Source of the DNA: JAYWIG01 sp043789035
Lineage (GTDB): Bacteria; Pseudomonadota; Gammaproteobacteria; Burkholderiales; Burkholderiaceae_E
Direction of reading: 5' to 3'
Length of the DNA: 64,000 nucleotides
Assembly (NCBI GenBank): GCA_043789035.1
Contig: JAYWIG010000361.1
Location: 1 to 64,000 of the forward strand
The first letter of the stretch is position 1, and each line of letters opens with the position of its first letter. The notes beneath the pieces are model-generated. The model was not told where the DNA came from and made no database searches. It saw only the letters and a list, made by a program, of their open reading frames with translations. Positions 9,261 through 18,045 of the stretch are shown piece by piece. The position numbers and the translations under genes were made by a program.

Positions 9261-10189
9261 GCTACACCGTTTTTCTTACACCATGCGATGCACTTTGCCC
9301 AACCATCTTCAGCGGCTTCTTTGCGATAGCTAGGGCGATAGTCGGCGTGGAATGCGTGAGGGGCTTCAGGGTAGACAAAAATATCCGACGCTTTCGAAGC
9401 AGCATTGCCAAATGACAATCGCGTTTTCATCTCATCAACATTAGCCAAAGGAATGCCAGTGTCTTTGCCGCCATAAAGACCAAGTACTGGGCCATTCAAA
9501 CTTTCAGCAATATCAAAAGGGTGCTTAGGATTGTTTGGAGTGATGTTATCGTTCAAGCGGCCATACCACGCAACACCGGCTTTGACGTTTTTGTTATGCG
9601 CAGCATACAACCAAGTAATACGACCACCCCAGCAAAAACCGGTGATCGCGAGCTTAGACGCATCGCCACCATTTTTGCCAGCCCACGCCGCCGTTGCATC
9701 GAGATCTTTCATCACTTGAGCATCAGGTACTTTGCTCACCACATTGGCAAATAGTTCTGGAATCGCAGTGTACTTCGTTGGGTCACCCTGCCGAAAATAG
9801 AGCTCTACCCCAATTGCCATATAACCCAGCTTGGCAAAGCGACGGCAGGTATCTTTAATATACTCATGCACACCGAAAATTTCTTGTACTACTAAAACCA
9901 CTGGGCAATTCGTTTTGCCTGCTGGCATGGCGCGATAAGCCGGTACATCGACACCGTCCACAGTGATTTTCACTTCCCCGGCTGTAAGACCTTCTGCGCT
10001 AGTCGTTACTACCTGCGCAAGTAGTTCGCCAGTGGGTACTACGGCAGCAGCAAAACCTGTCGCGAGGGAACCTGCCATGAAACCACGGCGAGAACCAGTT
10101 GATTCGGCAGCTTGAGCCGAATCGAGATGCGAATATAAGCTCAATGTTTGTTGCGTTACTGAATGCTTTATTGAATTTTCTAGTTTCAT
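9257..10189 (-). CDS. Tat-exported dienelactone hydrolase family protein
   Basis: A 310-residue alpha/beta hydrolase of the dienelactone hydrolase (carboxymethylenebutenolidase) family. The nucleophile elbow reads GFCWGGR (Cys instead of Ser, as in the family), the acid is in YGGKDTGIP and the base in [12 protein letters not shown], so the Cys-Asp-His triad is complete. The N-terminus contains [17 protein letters not shown] at about 32-48, a twin-arginine signal, so the enzyme is predicted to be folded in the cytoplasm and exported. The leader before the RR pair is long (about 30 residues). The natural substrate is unknown; no catechol-pathway genes adjoin it. It is followed by the ZIP gene with a 4-nt overlap. 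Confidence 0.88.
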   Translation of the reverse strand: MKLENSIKHSVTQQTLSLYSHLDSAQAAESTGSRRGFMAGSLATGFAAAVVPTGELLAQVVTTSAEGLTAGEVKITVDGVDVPAYRAMPAGKTNCPVVLVVQEIFGVHEYIKDTCRRFAKLGYMAIGVELYFRQGDPTKYTAIPELFANVVSKVPDAQVMKDLDATAAWAGKNGGDASKLAITGFCWGGRITWLYAAHNKNVKAGVAWYGRLNDNITPNNPKHPFDIAESLNGPVLGLYGGKDTGIPLANVDEMKTRLSFGNAASKASDIFVYPEAPHAFHADYRPSYRKEAAEDGWAKCIAWCKKNGVA

Positions 10190-10208
10190 TTTTATCTCCT
10201 AAATATTT

Positions 10209-13025
10209 TTAATGGGCTTGATCCCAATTCAAGCCAACGCCTATACCAACTTCCAACGGCACTTTCAATTGCGTCACGCCTTCCATAATCCGTTTTACTT
10301 CTGCCTTGACCACTTCAAGATGGCTATTGGGCACTTCGAGCACCAATTCATCATGCACTTGCATAATCATCTTAGTGCCAGCAACTCCCTTGCCAGCGTC
10401 TGAATCAAGCCAGTTTTGCACATTCACCATAGCAAGCTTAATCAAATCAGCTGCAGTGCCCTGCATAGGCGCATTAATCGCGGCACGCTCTGCACCTTGG
10501 CGGCGCTGCCCATTCGGGCTATTAATTTCAGCCAACCATAAACGGCGACCAAACACGGTTTCAACATAGCCAGTAAGCTTAGCGCTAGCGCGAGTTTGTT
10601 CCATATACTTCGCTACACCGGGATAGCGAGCAAAATACCGTTCAATGTAGTTCTTGGCAGCATCCCTTTCGATACCAAGGCTAGCCGCTAAACCGAAAGC
10701 GCTCATACCGTAGATCAAACCAAAATTAATGACTTTTGCGTAGCGGCGCTGCTCATTATTCACCTCTTCGGTAGTAACGCCGAAAATCTCCGCTGCGGTG
10801 GCGCGGTGAACGTCTAAGCCTTGCTCAAATGCGCGCATTAGGGACGCATCTTCTGAAATATGCGCCATGATGCGCAATTCGATTTGCGAGTAGTCGGCTG
10901 ACATAATGCTGCAATCGGGTGGCGCTACAAATGCCTCCCGAATACGTCTGCCTTCAGCAGTTCGGATCGGAATATTTTGTAAGTTAGGGTCGCTCGATGA
11001 AAGCCGACCTGTCACCGCTACGGCTTGCAGATAATGGGTATGTACCCGGCCGGTTTTGGCGTTTACCATCTTGGGCAACTTATCGGTATAAGTCGATTTC
11101 AACTTCGATAGGCTGCGTGATTCAAGTACGATTTTCGGCAGCGGGTAGTCTTCCGCTAATTTCGCCAAAACTTCCTCGTCTGTCGAGGGTGCCCCGGTCG
11201 GTGTTTTCTTAACAACCGGCAACTTCATTCTTTCGAACAAAATTTCCGCTAATTGTTTAGGCGAACCCATATTAAAAGGTTGGCCTGCCGCAGCGTGCGC
11301 TTTGCCTTCTAGCTCAATCAGCTTGCCACCTAATTCATCACTTTGCTTATTCAACAATTGCGCATCAATCATCACGCCGTTGCGCTCAACGATTTGCAAC
11401 ACTCGCGAAGAAGGCAACTCAATCGATTCGTAAATCATCTTGAGTTTTTCTTCCGCAGCAATTTGCGGGTACAGAGTTTCATGCAAATGCATGGTGATTT
11501 CAGCATCTTCTGACGAGTAGCGTGTCGCCACATCGATCGAGACTTGATCAAACGTAATCTGGCTTGCGCCCTTACCCGCTACCGATTCATAGCTAATCGA
11601 ATCGCGGTTTAAATGGCGCTTGGCGAGTGAACCCATATCATGCGACTTATGCGCTTCGATCACATACGATTGCAAAAGCGTATCGTGGGCAATACCCGCT
11701 AGAGTAATGCCATAGTTTTGCAACACATGCACGTCATACTTTAAATGCTGGCCGACTTTTTTCTTGGTTGAATCCGTCATCCAAGGCTTCATCGCCGCTA
11801 AAACCATCTCGCGATTTAACTGATCAGGCGCACCTGCATAGGTATGCCCAACCGGAATGTAGCAAGCTTTCCCCGGCTCGGTCGAAAGAGAAATGCCGAC
11901 TAACTCGGCCACCATTTCATCAAGGGAGGTAGTTTCTGTATCAATGGCAGTTAATTCAGCGGCGTTGATCTTGGCAATCCAGAAATCTAGGCGTTCATAG
12001 GTTGATACACACTCGTACTCGGTCGCTATGATTTTCGTCGGTTCAGTAAAGCTGGCCCCAGCTAACACTGCTGCACCGAACAAGTCACCACTTAAGCCTC
12101 CACTAGCTTCTTGCGCAGGCGCATCCCCAACCGATACTTCTTTGAGCCAAGACTTAAAGCCGCAAGTGGTAAACAACTCTTTGAGTAAAGCCTTGTCCTC
12201 TGGCTTCATCTCGAGCGTTTCGACTGCGCCGATATGTTCGGTCAGATCGCAATCAAGCTTGACTGTAACTAAAATTTTCGCCGTCGGTAACCAATCTAAG
12301 GCTTTGCGTAAATTTTCGCCTACTGCCCCGCCTACATCGGCTGCATGAGCAACAAGATTATCAAGGGAGCCGTATTGGGCTATCCACTTAGCTGCGGTTT
12401 TAGGCCCAACTTTTTCAACACCGGGAACGTTATCCACCGCATCGCCCATCAACGTCAGGTAATCGACAATTCGCTCTGGTGGCACGCCAAACTTAGCCTT
12501 GACGCCCTCAATATCAAGACGCTCTGCAGGTTGCCCGTCGCGGCTCATAGTATTGACTAGCTCAACGTCGGCATTGACCAGCTGCGCTAAGTCTTTATCA
12601 CCAGTCGACACTAGTGTTTTTAGTCCTGCTTGGGTGGCTTGGTGAGCCAACGTACCGATCACATCATCAGCTTCAACATCATGCACCATAATTAATGGCC
12701 AGCCCATAGCGCGCACTAATTCATGAATAATTGGTATCTGTTTTTTCAGATCCTCGGGGGTCGCCGAGCGCGTTGCCTTGTAGTCTGCGAAAATGTCATC
12801 TCTAAATGTTTTTCCGGGGGCATCAAACACCACTGCACCAAAGGGCATATCCTCTTGGTTCAGGCCGGTTAATTTGCTGTCAAGCCGCAGACGCCTTAGC
12901 ATCGCCACCACGCCATACACGGCGCCAGTGGGTTCGCCGCTAGGGCTACGCATATCCGGCAAAGCATGAAACGCGCGATAAAGGTAGCTGGAGCCATCCA
13001 CCAGCAGGAGAGTTTTTTTCGTCAT
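10209..13025 (-). CDS. polA: DNA polymerase I
   Basis: A full-length 938-residue PolA: an N-terminal 5'-3' exonuclease (LLVDGSSYLYRAFHALP at the start, VEADDVIGTLA near 117, LMGDAVDNVPGVEKVGPKTA near 192), a 3'-5' exonuclease with AIDTETTSLDEM near 350, and the polymerase domain. Motif A is MSADYSQIELRIMAHISED, motif B RRYAKVINFGLIYGMSAFGL and motif C QVHDELVLEV. It fills gaps and removes RNA primers in replication and repair. The ATG at 13025 matches the conserved MTKKTLLLVDGSS start; the open frame reaches four codons further to a TTG that is unlikely to be used. The start codon overlaps that of the divergent LOG gene. No Shine-Dalgarno is evident. Confidence 0.97.
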   Translation of the reverse strand: MTKKTLLLVDGSSYLYRAFHALPDMRSPSGEPTGAVYGVVAMLRRLRLDSKLTGLNQEDMPFGAVVFDAPGKTFRDDIFADYKATRSATPEDLKKQIPIIHELVRAMGWPLIMVHDVEADDVIGTLAHQATQAGLKTLVSTGDKDLAQLVNADVELVNTMSRDGQPAERLDIEGVKAKFGVPPERIVDYLTLMGDAVDNVPGVEKVGPKTAAKWIAQYGSLDNLVAHAADVGGAVGENLRKALDWLPTAKILVTVKLDCDLTEHIGAVETLEMKPEDKALLKELFTTCGFKSWLKEVSVGDAPAQEASGGLSGDLFGAAVLAGASFTEPTKIIATEYECVSTYERLDFWIAKINAAELTAIDTETTSLDEMVAELVGISLSTEPGKACYIPVGHTYAGAPDQLNREMVLAAMKPWMTDSTKKKVGQHLKYDVHVLQNYGITLAGIAHDTLLQSYVIEAHKSHDMGSLAKRHLNRDSISYESVAGKGASQITFDQVSIDVATRYSSEDAEITMHLHETLYPQIAAEEKLKMIYESIELPSSRVLQIVERNGVMIDAQLLNKQSDELGGKLIELEGKAHAAAGQPFNMGSPKQLAEILFERMKLPVVKKTPTGAPSTDEEVLAKLAEDYPLPKIVLESRSLSKLKSTYTDKLPKMVNAKTGRVHTHYLQAVAVTGRLSSSDPNLQNIPIRTAEGRRIREAFVAPPDCSIMSADYSQIELRIMAHISEDASLMRAFEQGLDVHRATAAEIFGVTTEEVNNEQRRYAKVINFGLIYGMSAFGLAASLGIERDAAKNYIERYFARYPGVAKYMEQTRASAKLTGYVETVFGRRLWLAEINSPNGQRRQGAERAAINAPMQGTAADLIKLAMVNVQNWLDSDAGKGVAGTKMIMQVHDELVLEVPNSHLEVVKAEVKRIMEGVTQLKVPLEVGIGVGLNWDQAH

Positions 13026-13758
13026 GTCTAACAACAAACACGTGCCGCAACTGCGAGCAATTTCAAGCCAGGAGCGGTCAACGTCGGTTAAAGCCAGGGA
13101 GTCTTGGCATATCCTCGGGATTATCTCAGAGTTCGTCGAAGCGACCGAAAAACTCTCTGAAGTCCGCCCCGCCGTCTCAATCTTTGGAAGCGCCCGAATT
13201 AAACCCGGACATAAATGGTATGAACTAACGATTCAACTGGCAAGGCAACTCTCGGACGCTGGCTTTGGCGTGATCTCGGGCGGTGGTCCAGGAATTATGG
13301 AAGCCGCTAATAAAGGGGCTTTTGACGGCAAATCGCCCTCGATTGGCCTAAACATTCAATTGCCGCATGAGCAATCTGGCAACCCTTACCAAAACATTTC
13401 AGTCACTTTTAGGCACTTTTTTGCTCGCAAAGTAGCCTTTGCGAAATATGCGTCGGCTTTCGTGGCAGTACCCGGCGGTTTTGGCACTATCGACGAATTA
13501 GCCGAAGTGCTCACCCTTATTCAAACCAAAATGGGCCGCAAAATCCCAGTGATTTTGGTCGACAGCGTGTTTTGGAAAGGGCTAATCGATTGGATGAAGG
13601 ACCAGCTTTTGGCTAACGGGTTAATTTCCGCCGCGGATTTAGATCTCATTCAGATCATCGACAACCCTGAAGATATTGTGAAAGCGATTTTCGATTTCTA
13701 TCAAGACCGCAGCTTCGTACCTTCGCCGCAAGAGCGTGAGCGAATGCTTAGCTTGTAA
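13024..13758 (+). CDS. LOG-family protein (TIGR00730), cytokinin-riboside monophosphate phosphoribohydrolase-like
   Basis: A 244-residue Rossmann-fold protein of the Lonely Guy family. VSIFGSARI lies near 50, the ISGGGPGIMEAANKGAFDG nucleotide-binding loop near 86, and the diagnostic PGGFGTIDELAEVLTLIQ (PGGxGTxxE) near 148. Family members cleave the N-glycosidic bond of (modified) AMP; in bacteria the physiological substrate is often unknown. There is no other in-frame ATG, GTG or TTG before the conserved region, so the ATG at 13024 must be used. Its bases are shared with the polA start on the opposite strand. AGGAG at 13006-13010 is a rather distant RBS (13 nt). Confidence 0.9.
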   Translation: MSNNKHVPQLRAISSQERSTSVKARESWHILGIISEFVEATEKLSEVRPAVSIFGSARIKPGHKWYELTIQLARQLSDAGFGVISGGGPGIMEAANKGAFDGKSPSIGLNIQLPHEQSGNPYQNISVTFRHFFARKVAFAKYASAFVAVPGGFGTIDELAEVLTLIQTKMGRKIPVILVDSVFWKGLIDWMKDQLLANGLISAADLDLIQIIDNPEDIVKAIFDFYQDRSFVPSPQERERMLSL

Positions 13759-13778
13759 CCTGCTTTCTTTAGATCAAT

Positions 13779-14723
13779 ATGGCCGTTTTCACCCCAGTTA
13801 GCCTTGCCCAGCTTCGACAATGGTTCGCACAATTCCACTTAGGGTCGGCAACAGCCATCCACGGAATTGCTAGCGGCATCGAAAATACCAATTTCTTCGT
13901 GGTTACTAACAAAGGCACCCGCTACGTGCTCACCTTGTTTGAGCGTTTAAGCACCGAAGAACTGCCGTTTTATCTCAATATGATGGGGCACATGGCTGCC
14001 AATCATGTCGCCTGCCCCAACCCTCTGGCAAACAAACAGGGCCATATTCTTCATAACCTAAATGGCAAGCCTACCGCATTGGTGACCTGTTTGAGTGGTG
14101 CAGCCAACATGCATCCTGACGCGATACACTGCGCCGAAGTCGGTACGACCTTAGCAAAAATGCACTTAGCAGCTGATTCTTATGCCGGTGATTTACCTAA
14201 CTTACGCGGCCTAACATGGTGGCAACAGACGACGCCGAAAGTCATGCCGTTTCTCAATCCGGCACAGCAGGCAATGCTGAGCGATGAGTTAGCTTTACAA
14301 ACCAACTTTGCAGCGAGCGCGCAATATCAGCAGCTTAGCCGAGGGGCAGTTCACGCTGATTTGTTTCGAGACAATGTGTTGTTCGAGGGCGAGAAGTTGG
14401 GCGGCGTCATCGATTTTTACTTTGCTGGTGTCGACACCTATCTTTTCGATTTAGCCGTCACCATGAACGATTGGTGTATCGACGATACAACTGGTGCGTT
14501 CATCCCACAAAAATTCGACGCCATGCTGGCAAGTTACGAGACTATAAAACCCCTCAACGCGAATGAAAGGCTGGCATGGCCTATTATGCTTAGAGCAGCG
14601 GCGCTGAGGTTTTGGCTATCGCGTCTGTTCGATTTCTATCTTCCTCGGGATGCAGCCATGCTCACCCCGAAAGACCCAACCCATTTTGAGCGTATTCTTA
14701 CTTTAAGAAGAAACGCGGCCTAG
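13779..14723 (+). CDS. thrB: Homoserine kinase (type II, APH-fold)
   Basis: A 314-residue kinase of the aminoglycoside-phosphotransferase fold, the ThrB type used by many betaproteobacteria. It phosphorylates homoserine in threonine synthesis. Visible features are GIASGIENTNFFVVT with the nucleotide-loop Asn (about residue 30), RYVLTLFE with the ATP-contacting region, the catalytic RGAVHADLFRDNVLF (HxDxxxxN, about residue 190), and GVIDFYFAGVDTYLFDLAV with the metal Asp (DFY). It starts 20 nt after the LOG gene and is followed 10 nt later by the BPSS1780-type gene, so the three may be co-transcribed. Confidence 0.93.
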   Translation: MAVFTPVSLAQLRQWFAQFHLGSATAIHGIASGIENTNFFVVTNKGTRYVLTLFERLSTEELPFYLNMMGHMAANHVACPNPLANKQGHILHNLNGKPTALVTCLSGAANMHPDAIHCAEVGTTLAKMHLAADSYAGDLPNLRGLTWWQQTTPKVMPFLNPAQQAMLSDELALQTNFAASAQYQQLSRGAVHADLFRDNVLFEGEKLGGVIDFYFAGVDTYLFDLAVTMNDWCIDDTTGAFIPQKFDAMLASYETIKPLNANERLAWPIMLRAAALRFWLSRLFDFYLPRDAAMLTPKDPTHFERILTLRRNAA

Positions 14724-14733
14724 GAATTCACGC

Positions 14734-15549
14734 ATGCAAGTAAACGTCGTACCCGCCAAACAAGGCACCCGATGGGTATTAGATGGAATATCGTACATTC
14801 GCGCACAACCGTTGGCGATGTTGGCAGTGACGTTTTTATATCTGTTATGCCTTATATTGCCGAGCCTGATACCAGGCTTAGGCTACGCCGCACCACTCAT
14901 CATCACGCCATTTTTAAGTGTTGGCTTGGTGCACTGCGCGCGAGCTGCAGATCGTAAGCAAACCGTCGTACCGTCAATGCTTTGGTCAGGTTTAAAAGAT
15001 AGCGGCGGCAATGCGTGGAAATCACTTTTGCTGATGGGCATTGTGAATGCAGTGTTTACGGTTTTAGCACTCGGCTTTGCGTCGTTGATTGATGGCGGCA
15101 CCTTGTGGAAGTTAGTCACCGGGGTACTGAAGCCGGATGACCCTGCGCTAAAAGAACAAGCCACCATCATCTTAGGTTTTGGTTCTTTCTTATTCGTTTA
15201 CATACCGCTGCAAATGACAATGTGGTACGCCCCCATCTTTATCGCATGGCATAAGATGGGCATAGGCCAAGCGATGTTCACGAGCTTCTTCGCAGTATGG
15301 CAAAACAAGGGCGCATTCTTACGCTACGGGTTTACCTGGTTCGGTTTAATGCTGTGCGTATCTTTCTTCATCAACACAGTGGCGATGATTACCAAATCGG
15401 CAGTGCTCGTTTCGTTTCTAACCTTTCCGATTTCGACGATTGCGGTGGCTGCGGTTTATGCGTCGTTTTGGCCTAGTTATAGAGATGCGATTGGCAACAC
15501 GTCAGATGATGCCCCTGCAGCACCGGCGATAGACCAATCTTCCACTTGA
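14734..15549 (+). CDS. BPSS1780-family integral membrane protein
   Basis: A 271-residue polytopic membrane protein with about five to six hydrophobic segments (around 28-48, 53-70, 98-122, 150-175, 195-218 and 222-245). It matches the betaproteobacterial BPSS1780 family by its KQGTRWVLDGISYIRAQPLA opening and its usual place after thrB. No function is established; no catalytic or transport motif is visible. The Pro/Ala/Asp-rich C-terminal tail overlaps the 3' end of the convergent toxin gene by about 70 nt. Confidence 0.8.
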   Translation: MQVNVVPAKQGTRWVLDGISYIRAQPLAMLAVTFLYLLCLILPSLIPGLGYAAPLIITPFLSVGLVHCARAADRKQTVVPSMLWSGLKDSGGNAWKSLLLMGIVNAVFTVLALGFASLIDGGTLWKLVTGVLKPDDPALKEQATIILGFGSFLFVYIPLQMTMWYAPIFIAWHKMGIGQAMFTSFFAVWQNKGAFLRYGFTWFGLMLCVSFFINTVAMITKSAVLVSFLTFPISTIAVAAVYASFWPSYRDAIGNTSDDAPAAPAIDQSST

Positions 15550-15929
15550 ATCCCTTCAACATTGTCAAACTCGCGTTTGTTATTGGTGACTAGGATAAGG
15601 TTGTGCTGAGCAGCAACCGCCGCGATCAATAAATCATACGGGCCAATTGGTTTGCCGCGATGTTTAAGATTTGCTCGAATGCTGGCAGCTCTCAACCAAA
15701 CTTCTTGATCAGTGGGCAGTATCGTGAGGCTATCAAACAAAACGTCATAAATCACCCCGAGCTTAGCTGCAATCACTGGGTTCGCGGCTAAGCCGAAACG
15801 AACTTCGTGCAGCACCACATCACAAGTGGCAATGTCTTGACGGCGCATTGATCTAAATCGATGTGCAACTATTTCAACTCTGTTGGTTGCAACTGCACTC
15901 AGCACGTTTGTATCGACCAGGTACTTCAT
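15477..15929 (-). CDS. vapC: VapC-type PIN-domain ribonuclease toxin
   Basis: A 150-residue PIN-domain protein. The acidic active-site residues are visible in MKYLVDTNVLSAV (Asp7), VVLHEVRFGLA (Glu) and KPIGPYDLLIAAVA (Asp), and the core ends with the usual VTNNKREFDNVEGIQVEDW. VapC toxins cut RNA (often tRNA or rRNA) unless held by their antitoxin. The ATG at 15929 is 4 nt after the antitoxin stop; the longer open frame upstream runs through the antitoxin gene and is not real. About 18 extra residues after EDW, encoded where the convergent membrane-protein gene ends, are not part of the typical domain. The reading frame probably ran on after the pair was inserted here. Confidence 0.88.
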   Translation of the reverse strand: MKYLVDTNVLSAVATNRVEIVAHRFRSMRRQDIATCDVVLHEVRFGLAANPVIAAKLGVIYDVLFDSLTILPTDQEVWLRAASIRANLKHRGKPIGPYDLLIAAVAAQHNLILVTNNKREFDNVEGIQVEDWSIAGAAGASSDVLPIASL

Positions 15930-15933
15930 AACA

Positions 15934-16194
15934 TCATAACAATTGGTCACGAAGAGGCTTAAGGTCCGACGTATCTCCAAAATCTGGATGCTCCGAATAA
16001 TCTGATGGCTTTGCTTTATCCCAATGGTCAATAAGTACTTGCGGCCAGCCATTGCTGTGTACCCGCTGTGACCGCTCTTCAGAGTACCAACGAAAAGCTT
16101 CAGAAAGCAAAGCGCTGCGGCTTTTGCCCTCTTCTTTAGCCACCTGATTGAGTTCGGCGAGCGTTTTATCATCCATATGTACGCTAAAGTTCAT
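15934..16194 (-). CDS. Ribbon-helix-helix antitoxin partner of the PIN toxin
   Basis: An 86-residue protein: an N-terminal ribbon-helix-helix DNA-binding segment (MNFSVHMDDKTLAELNQVAKE, then KSRSALLSEAFRWY) followed by an acidic, Pro-rich tail that should wrap the toxin. It is expected to neutralise VapC and repress the shared promoter. The start is set by AGGAG eight nt before the ATG at 16194; an upstream alternative start six codons earlier lies before this RBS and is rejected. Toxin follows after 4 nt. Confidence 0.82.
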   Translation of the reverse strand: MNFSVHMDDKTLAELNQVAKEEGKSRSALLSEAFRWYSEERSQRVHSNGWPQVLIDHWDKAKPSDYSEHPDFGDTSDLKPLRDQLL

Positions 16195-16214
16195 TCCGAC
16201 CACTCCTAACATGT

Positions 16215-16235
16215 TATACTATTATAATATACTAT
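16215..16235. promoter_or_regulatory. Direct-repeat operator/promoter candidate of the toxin-antitoxin pair
   Basis: Two copies of TATACTAT (16215-16222 and 16228-16235) with a 13-nt period sit 20 nt upstream of the antitoxin start in a very AT-rich patch that also offers TATA-like -10 boxes. Tandem or inverted short repeats upstream of ribbon-helix-helix antitoxins usually serve as the autoregulatory operator. The assignment is an inference from position and repetition. Confidence 0.4.
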
Positions 16236-16270
16236 TCTTTGGGTTAGAAAAGGTCGACCCTCGCTCCCAT

Positions 16271-16279
16271 TGCTATAAT
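16271..16279 (+). promoter_or_regulatory. Extended -10 promoter of the aryl polyene operon
   Basis: TGCTATAAT is a perfect extended -10 element (TGnTATAAT), 34 nt before the first ATG of the cluster at 16314. It predicts a transcript start near 16286. No good -35 hexamer is seen at the right distance, which extended -10 promoters can tolerate. The promoter is divergent from that of the toxin-antitoxin pair. Confidence 0.5.
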
Positions 16280-16313
16280 CTCCACTCAAAAAGTTGTCGT
16301 ATAGGTCCTCGAT

Positions 16314-16628
16314 ATGTCCGTTTCTAATCTACCCGTTTCATCTACCGCTGCTGTCGAAGATTCGTCTGCTTTAACTGCAGCCGAGCTTGAGTTATGCGAA
16401 ATCATTGTTAAAACGCTTAATCTGGAAATGGCCGCTTCGGAAGTCGACCCAATGGGCGCTATTTACGGCGAAGGCCTAGGTTTAGATTCCATCGACATTC
16501 TTGAGATTTCCTTAGTCATCTCGAAACATTATGGCTTTCAATTGAAATCTGACGATCAGAACAACAAGACAATTTACCAAACCGTACGAAGCCTTTGCGC
16601 TCATGTGCAGGCAAACCGAACAAAGTAA
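16314..16628 (+). CDS. Acyl carrier protein 1 of the aryl polyene cluster
   Basis: A 104-residue carrier protein. The phosphopantetheine attachment site is Ser59 in GLGLDSIDILEIS; helix IV and the C-terminal helix follow as usual. A 20-residue Ser/Ala-rich N-terminal extension precedes the domain. In aryl polyene (APE) systems one of two ACPs carries the aryl starter and the other the elongating chain. Being first, directly in front of the AMP-ligase (26-nt overlap), this one is likely to be loaded by that ligase. The RBS is weak. Confidence 0.88.
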   Translation: MSVSNLPVSSTAAVEDSSALTAAELELCEIIVKTLNLEMAASEVDPMGAIYGEGLGLDSIDILEISLVISKHYGFQLKSDDQNNKTIYQTVRSLCAHVQANRTK

Positions 16629-18039
16629 CAAAACTGCCGAGCGCTACCCGCTACTGAATTGCTCAGCAGAGCAATTAGCCGATACAGTTGTTGCCTATCA
16701 GCACGGTATAGCAATAAAAGCGCCGGAGTTTTTGCACCAGGTTCGAAGCGTGTCCGCGGCGTTATCCACTTATGCGAACGGCAAGTACTGCCTAAACGTT
16801 TGCCAAGACCGTTATCAAATCACTGTCCTGCTAGCTGCTGTCATGCTGGCACAGCAAGTTAGTTTGCTGCCACCGAACACGGCAGAGCTAACCTTGAATT
16901 CGTTGTGCAAACAGTTCGAAAGCACCCTCGTTGTATGCGACGAAGCTCATCTTGCACAGTTCGAACTTGCTGGGCAACCCTACTCAATAGGCACCCTTAC
17001 CTTCGAGCATTTGTACAAGCGAGGGCAATCGTTATTGAAATCGGAGGAACCCGCAGACAACATCAGTTTCGATGCAAAGCAATGTGTCGGAATTTTGTTT
17101 ACCTCTGGCTCTACCGGAGACCCAACACCCAACCCACGCGGCTGGGGAGCTCTTTGTGAGAGCGCTAGGGCAGAGGCACATGCATTAGATCTGTTCACGT
17201 TAGTGTCGTCGCAAGATACTGCCGCTAAACCCACAGTAGTTGGTACAGTGCCCGCACAGCATTCCTATGGCATCGAATCGACGGTGGCTATGTGTTTGCA
17301 AAATCGTTTCGCGATTGCCAGTGATGCGAGTTTTTTTCCTGCTGATATTTTGGCCGCACTGGCAAACGTGCCGAGACCGCGTGTATTGGTTACTACCCCT
17401 TACCACTTAAAGCTTTTACTAGAGGCGATTGAATTAACTACCGCACCAACGATTGATGTTGTAGTAAGCGCGACGGCACCTTTATCGCCGCAATTAGCTG
17501 CGCAAGCAGAAAAGCAGCTTAGTTGCCCAGTTCGGGAAATCTTTGGTTCAACTGAATCAGGCCAAATAGCCGCCAGGCGAACGACGCAAACAGATGTATG
17601 GACTTTATTTCCCAATACTTTTCTTGAGTCTAAAAACGATCAAACCTGGGCCAGCGGTGGGCATGTTGCAGGAGAGAAACTCCTTAACGATATCGTTGAA
17701 ATATTGCCAGATAACCAGTTCAAGCTCTTGGGCCGCACAAGTGACATGGTCAACATGGCAGGCAAGCGCACCTCTCTAGGTAACTTAAATTTCCACCTTA
17801 ATTCAATCGAGGGCGTTCTAGATGGAGTGTTCTACTTACCTGAAATTGAGGACGGAGCTCTCATTACTCGCTTACAAGCCGTCGTCGTAAGCACTGAACT
17901 GAGCAGTGCGCAAATTATTGCCGAATTACGAAAAAAAATAGACCCAATATTTCTACCTAGAAAAATACGTATCGTTGCCAAAATACCGCGCAACGCAACT
18001 GGCAAAGTAACCCAAGCTATTCTCAATAGCCTTCAATAA
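16603..18039 (+). CDS. AMP-dependent acyl-ACP ligase (aryl polyene starter activation)
   Basis: A 478-residue member of the ANL adenylating superfamily, resembling the XanA2/ApeH ligases of xanthomonadin and aryl polyene clusters. The phosphate loop is FTSGSTGDPTPNPRGWG near 165-180. The adenine block is FGSTESG near 307, the hinge LLGRTSDMVNMAGKRTS near 380-395, and the C-terminal Lys is in PRNATGKVTQ near 468. It should activate an aromatic acid such as 4-hydroxybenzoate or coumarate and transfer it to the ACP. The start lies inside the end of the ACP gene; no later ATG precedes the conserved part. Confidence 0.85.
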   Translation: MCRQTEQSNKTAERYPLLNCSAEQLADTVVAYQHGIAIKAPEFLHQVRSVSAALSTYANGKYCLNVCQDRYQITVLLAAVMLAQQVSLLPPNTAELTLNSLCKQFESTLVVCDEAHLAQFELAGQPYSIGTLTFEHLYKRGQSLLKSEEPADNISFDAKQCVGILFTSGSTGDPTPNPRGWGALCESARAEAHALDLFTLVSSQDTAAKPTVVGTVPAQHSYGIESTVAMCLQNRFAIASDASFFPADILAALANVPRPRVLVTTPYHLKLLLEAIELTTAPTIDVVVSATAPLSPQLAAQAEKQLSCPVREIFGSTESGQIAARRTTQTDVWTLFPNTFLESKNDQTWASGGHVAGEKLLNDIVEILPDNQFKLLGRTSDMVNMAGKRTSLGNLNFHLNSIEGVLDGVFYLPEIEDGALITRLQAVVVSTELSSAQIIAELRKKIDPIFLPRKIRIVAKIPRNATGKVTQAILNSLQ

Positions 18040-18045
18040 TACGAG

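Noticed and set aside
15930..16172. N-terminal extension of the VapC reading frame
   Set aside because: It runs through the antitoxin gene in another frame; PIN homology begins at the ATG at 15929, 4 nt after the antitoxin stop.
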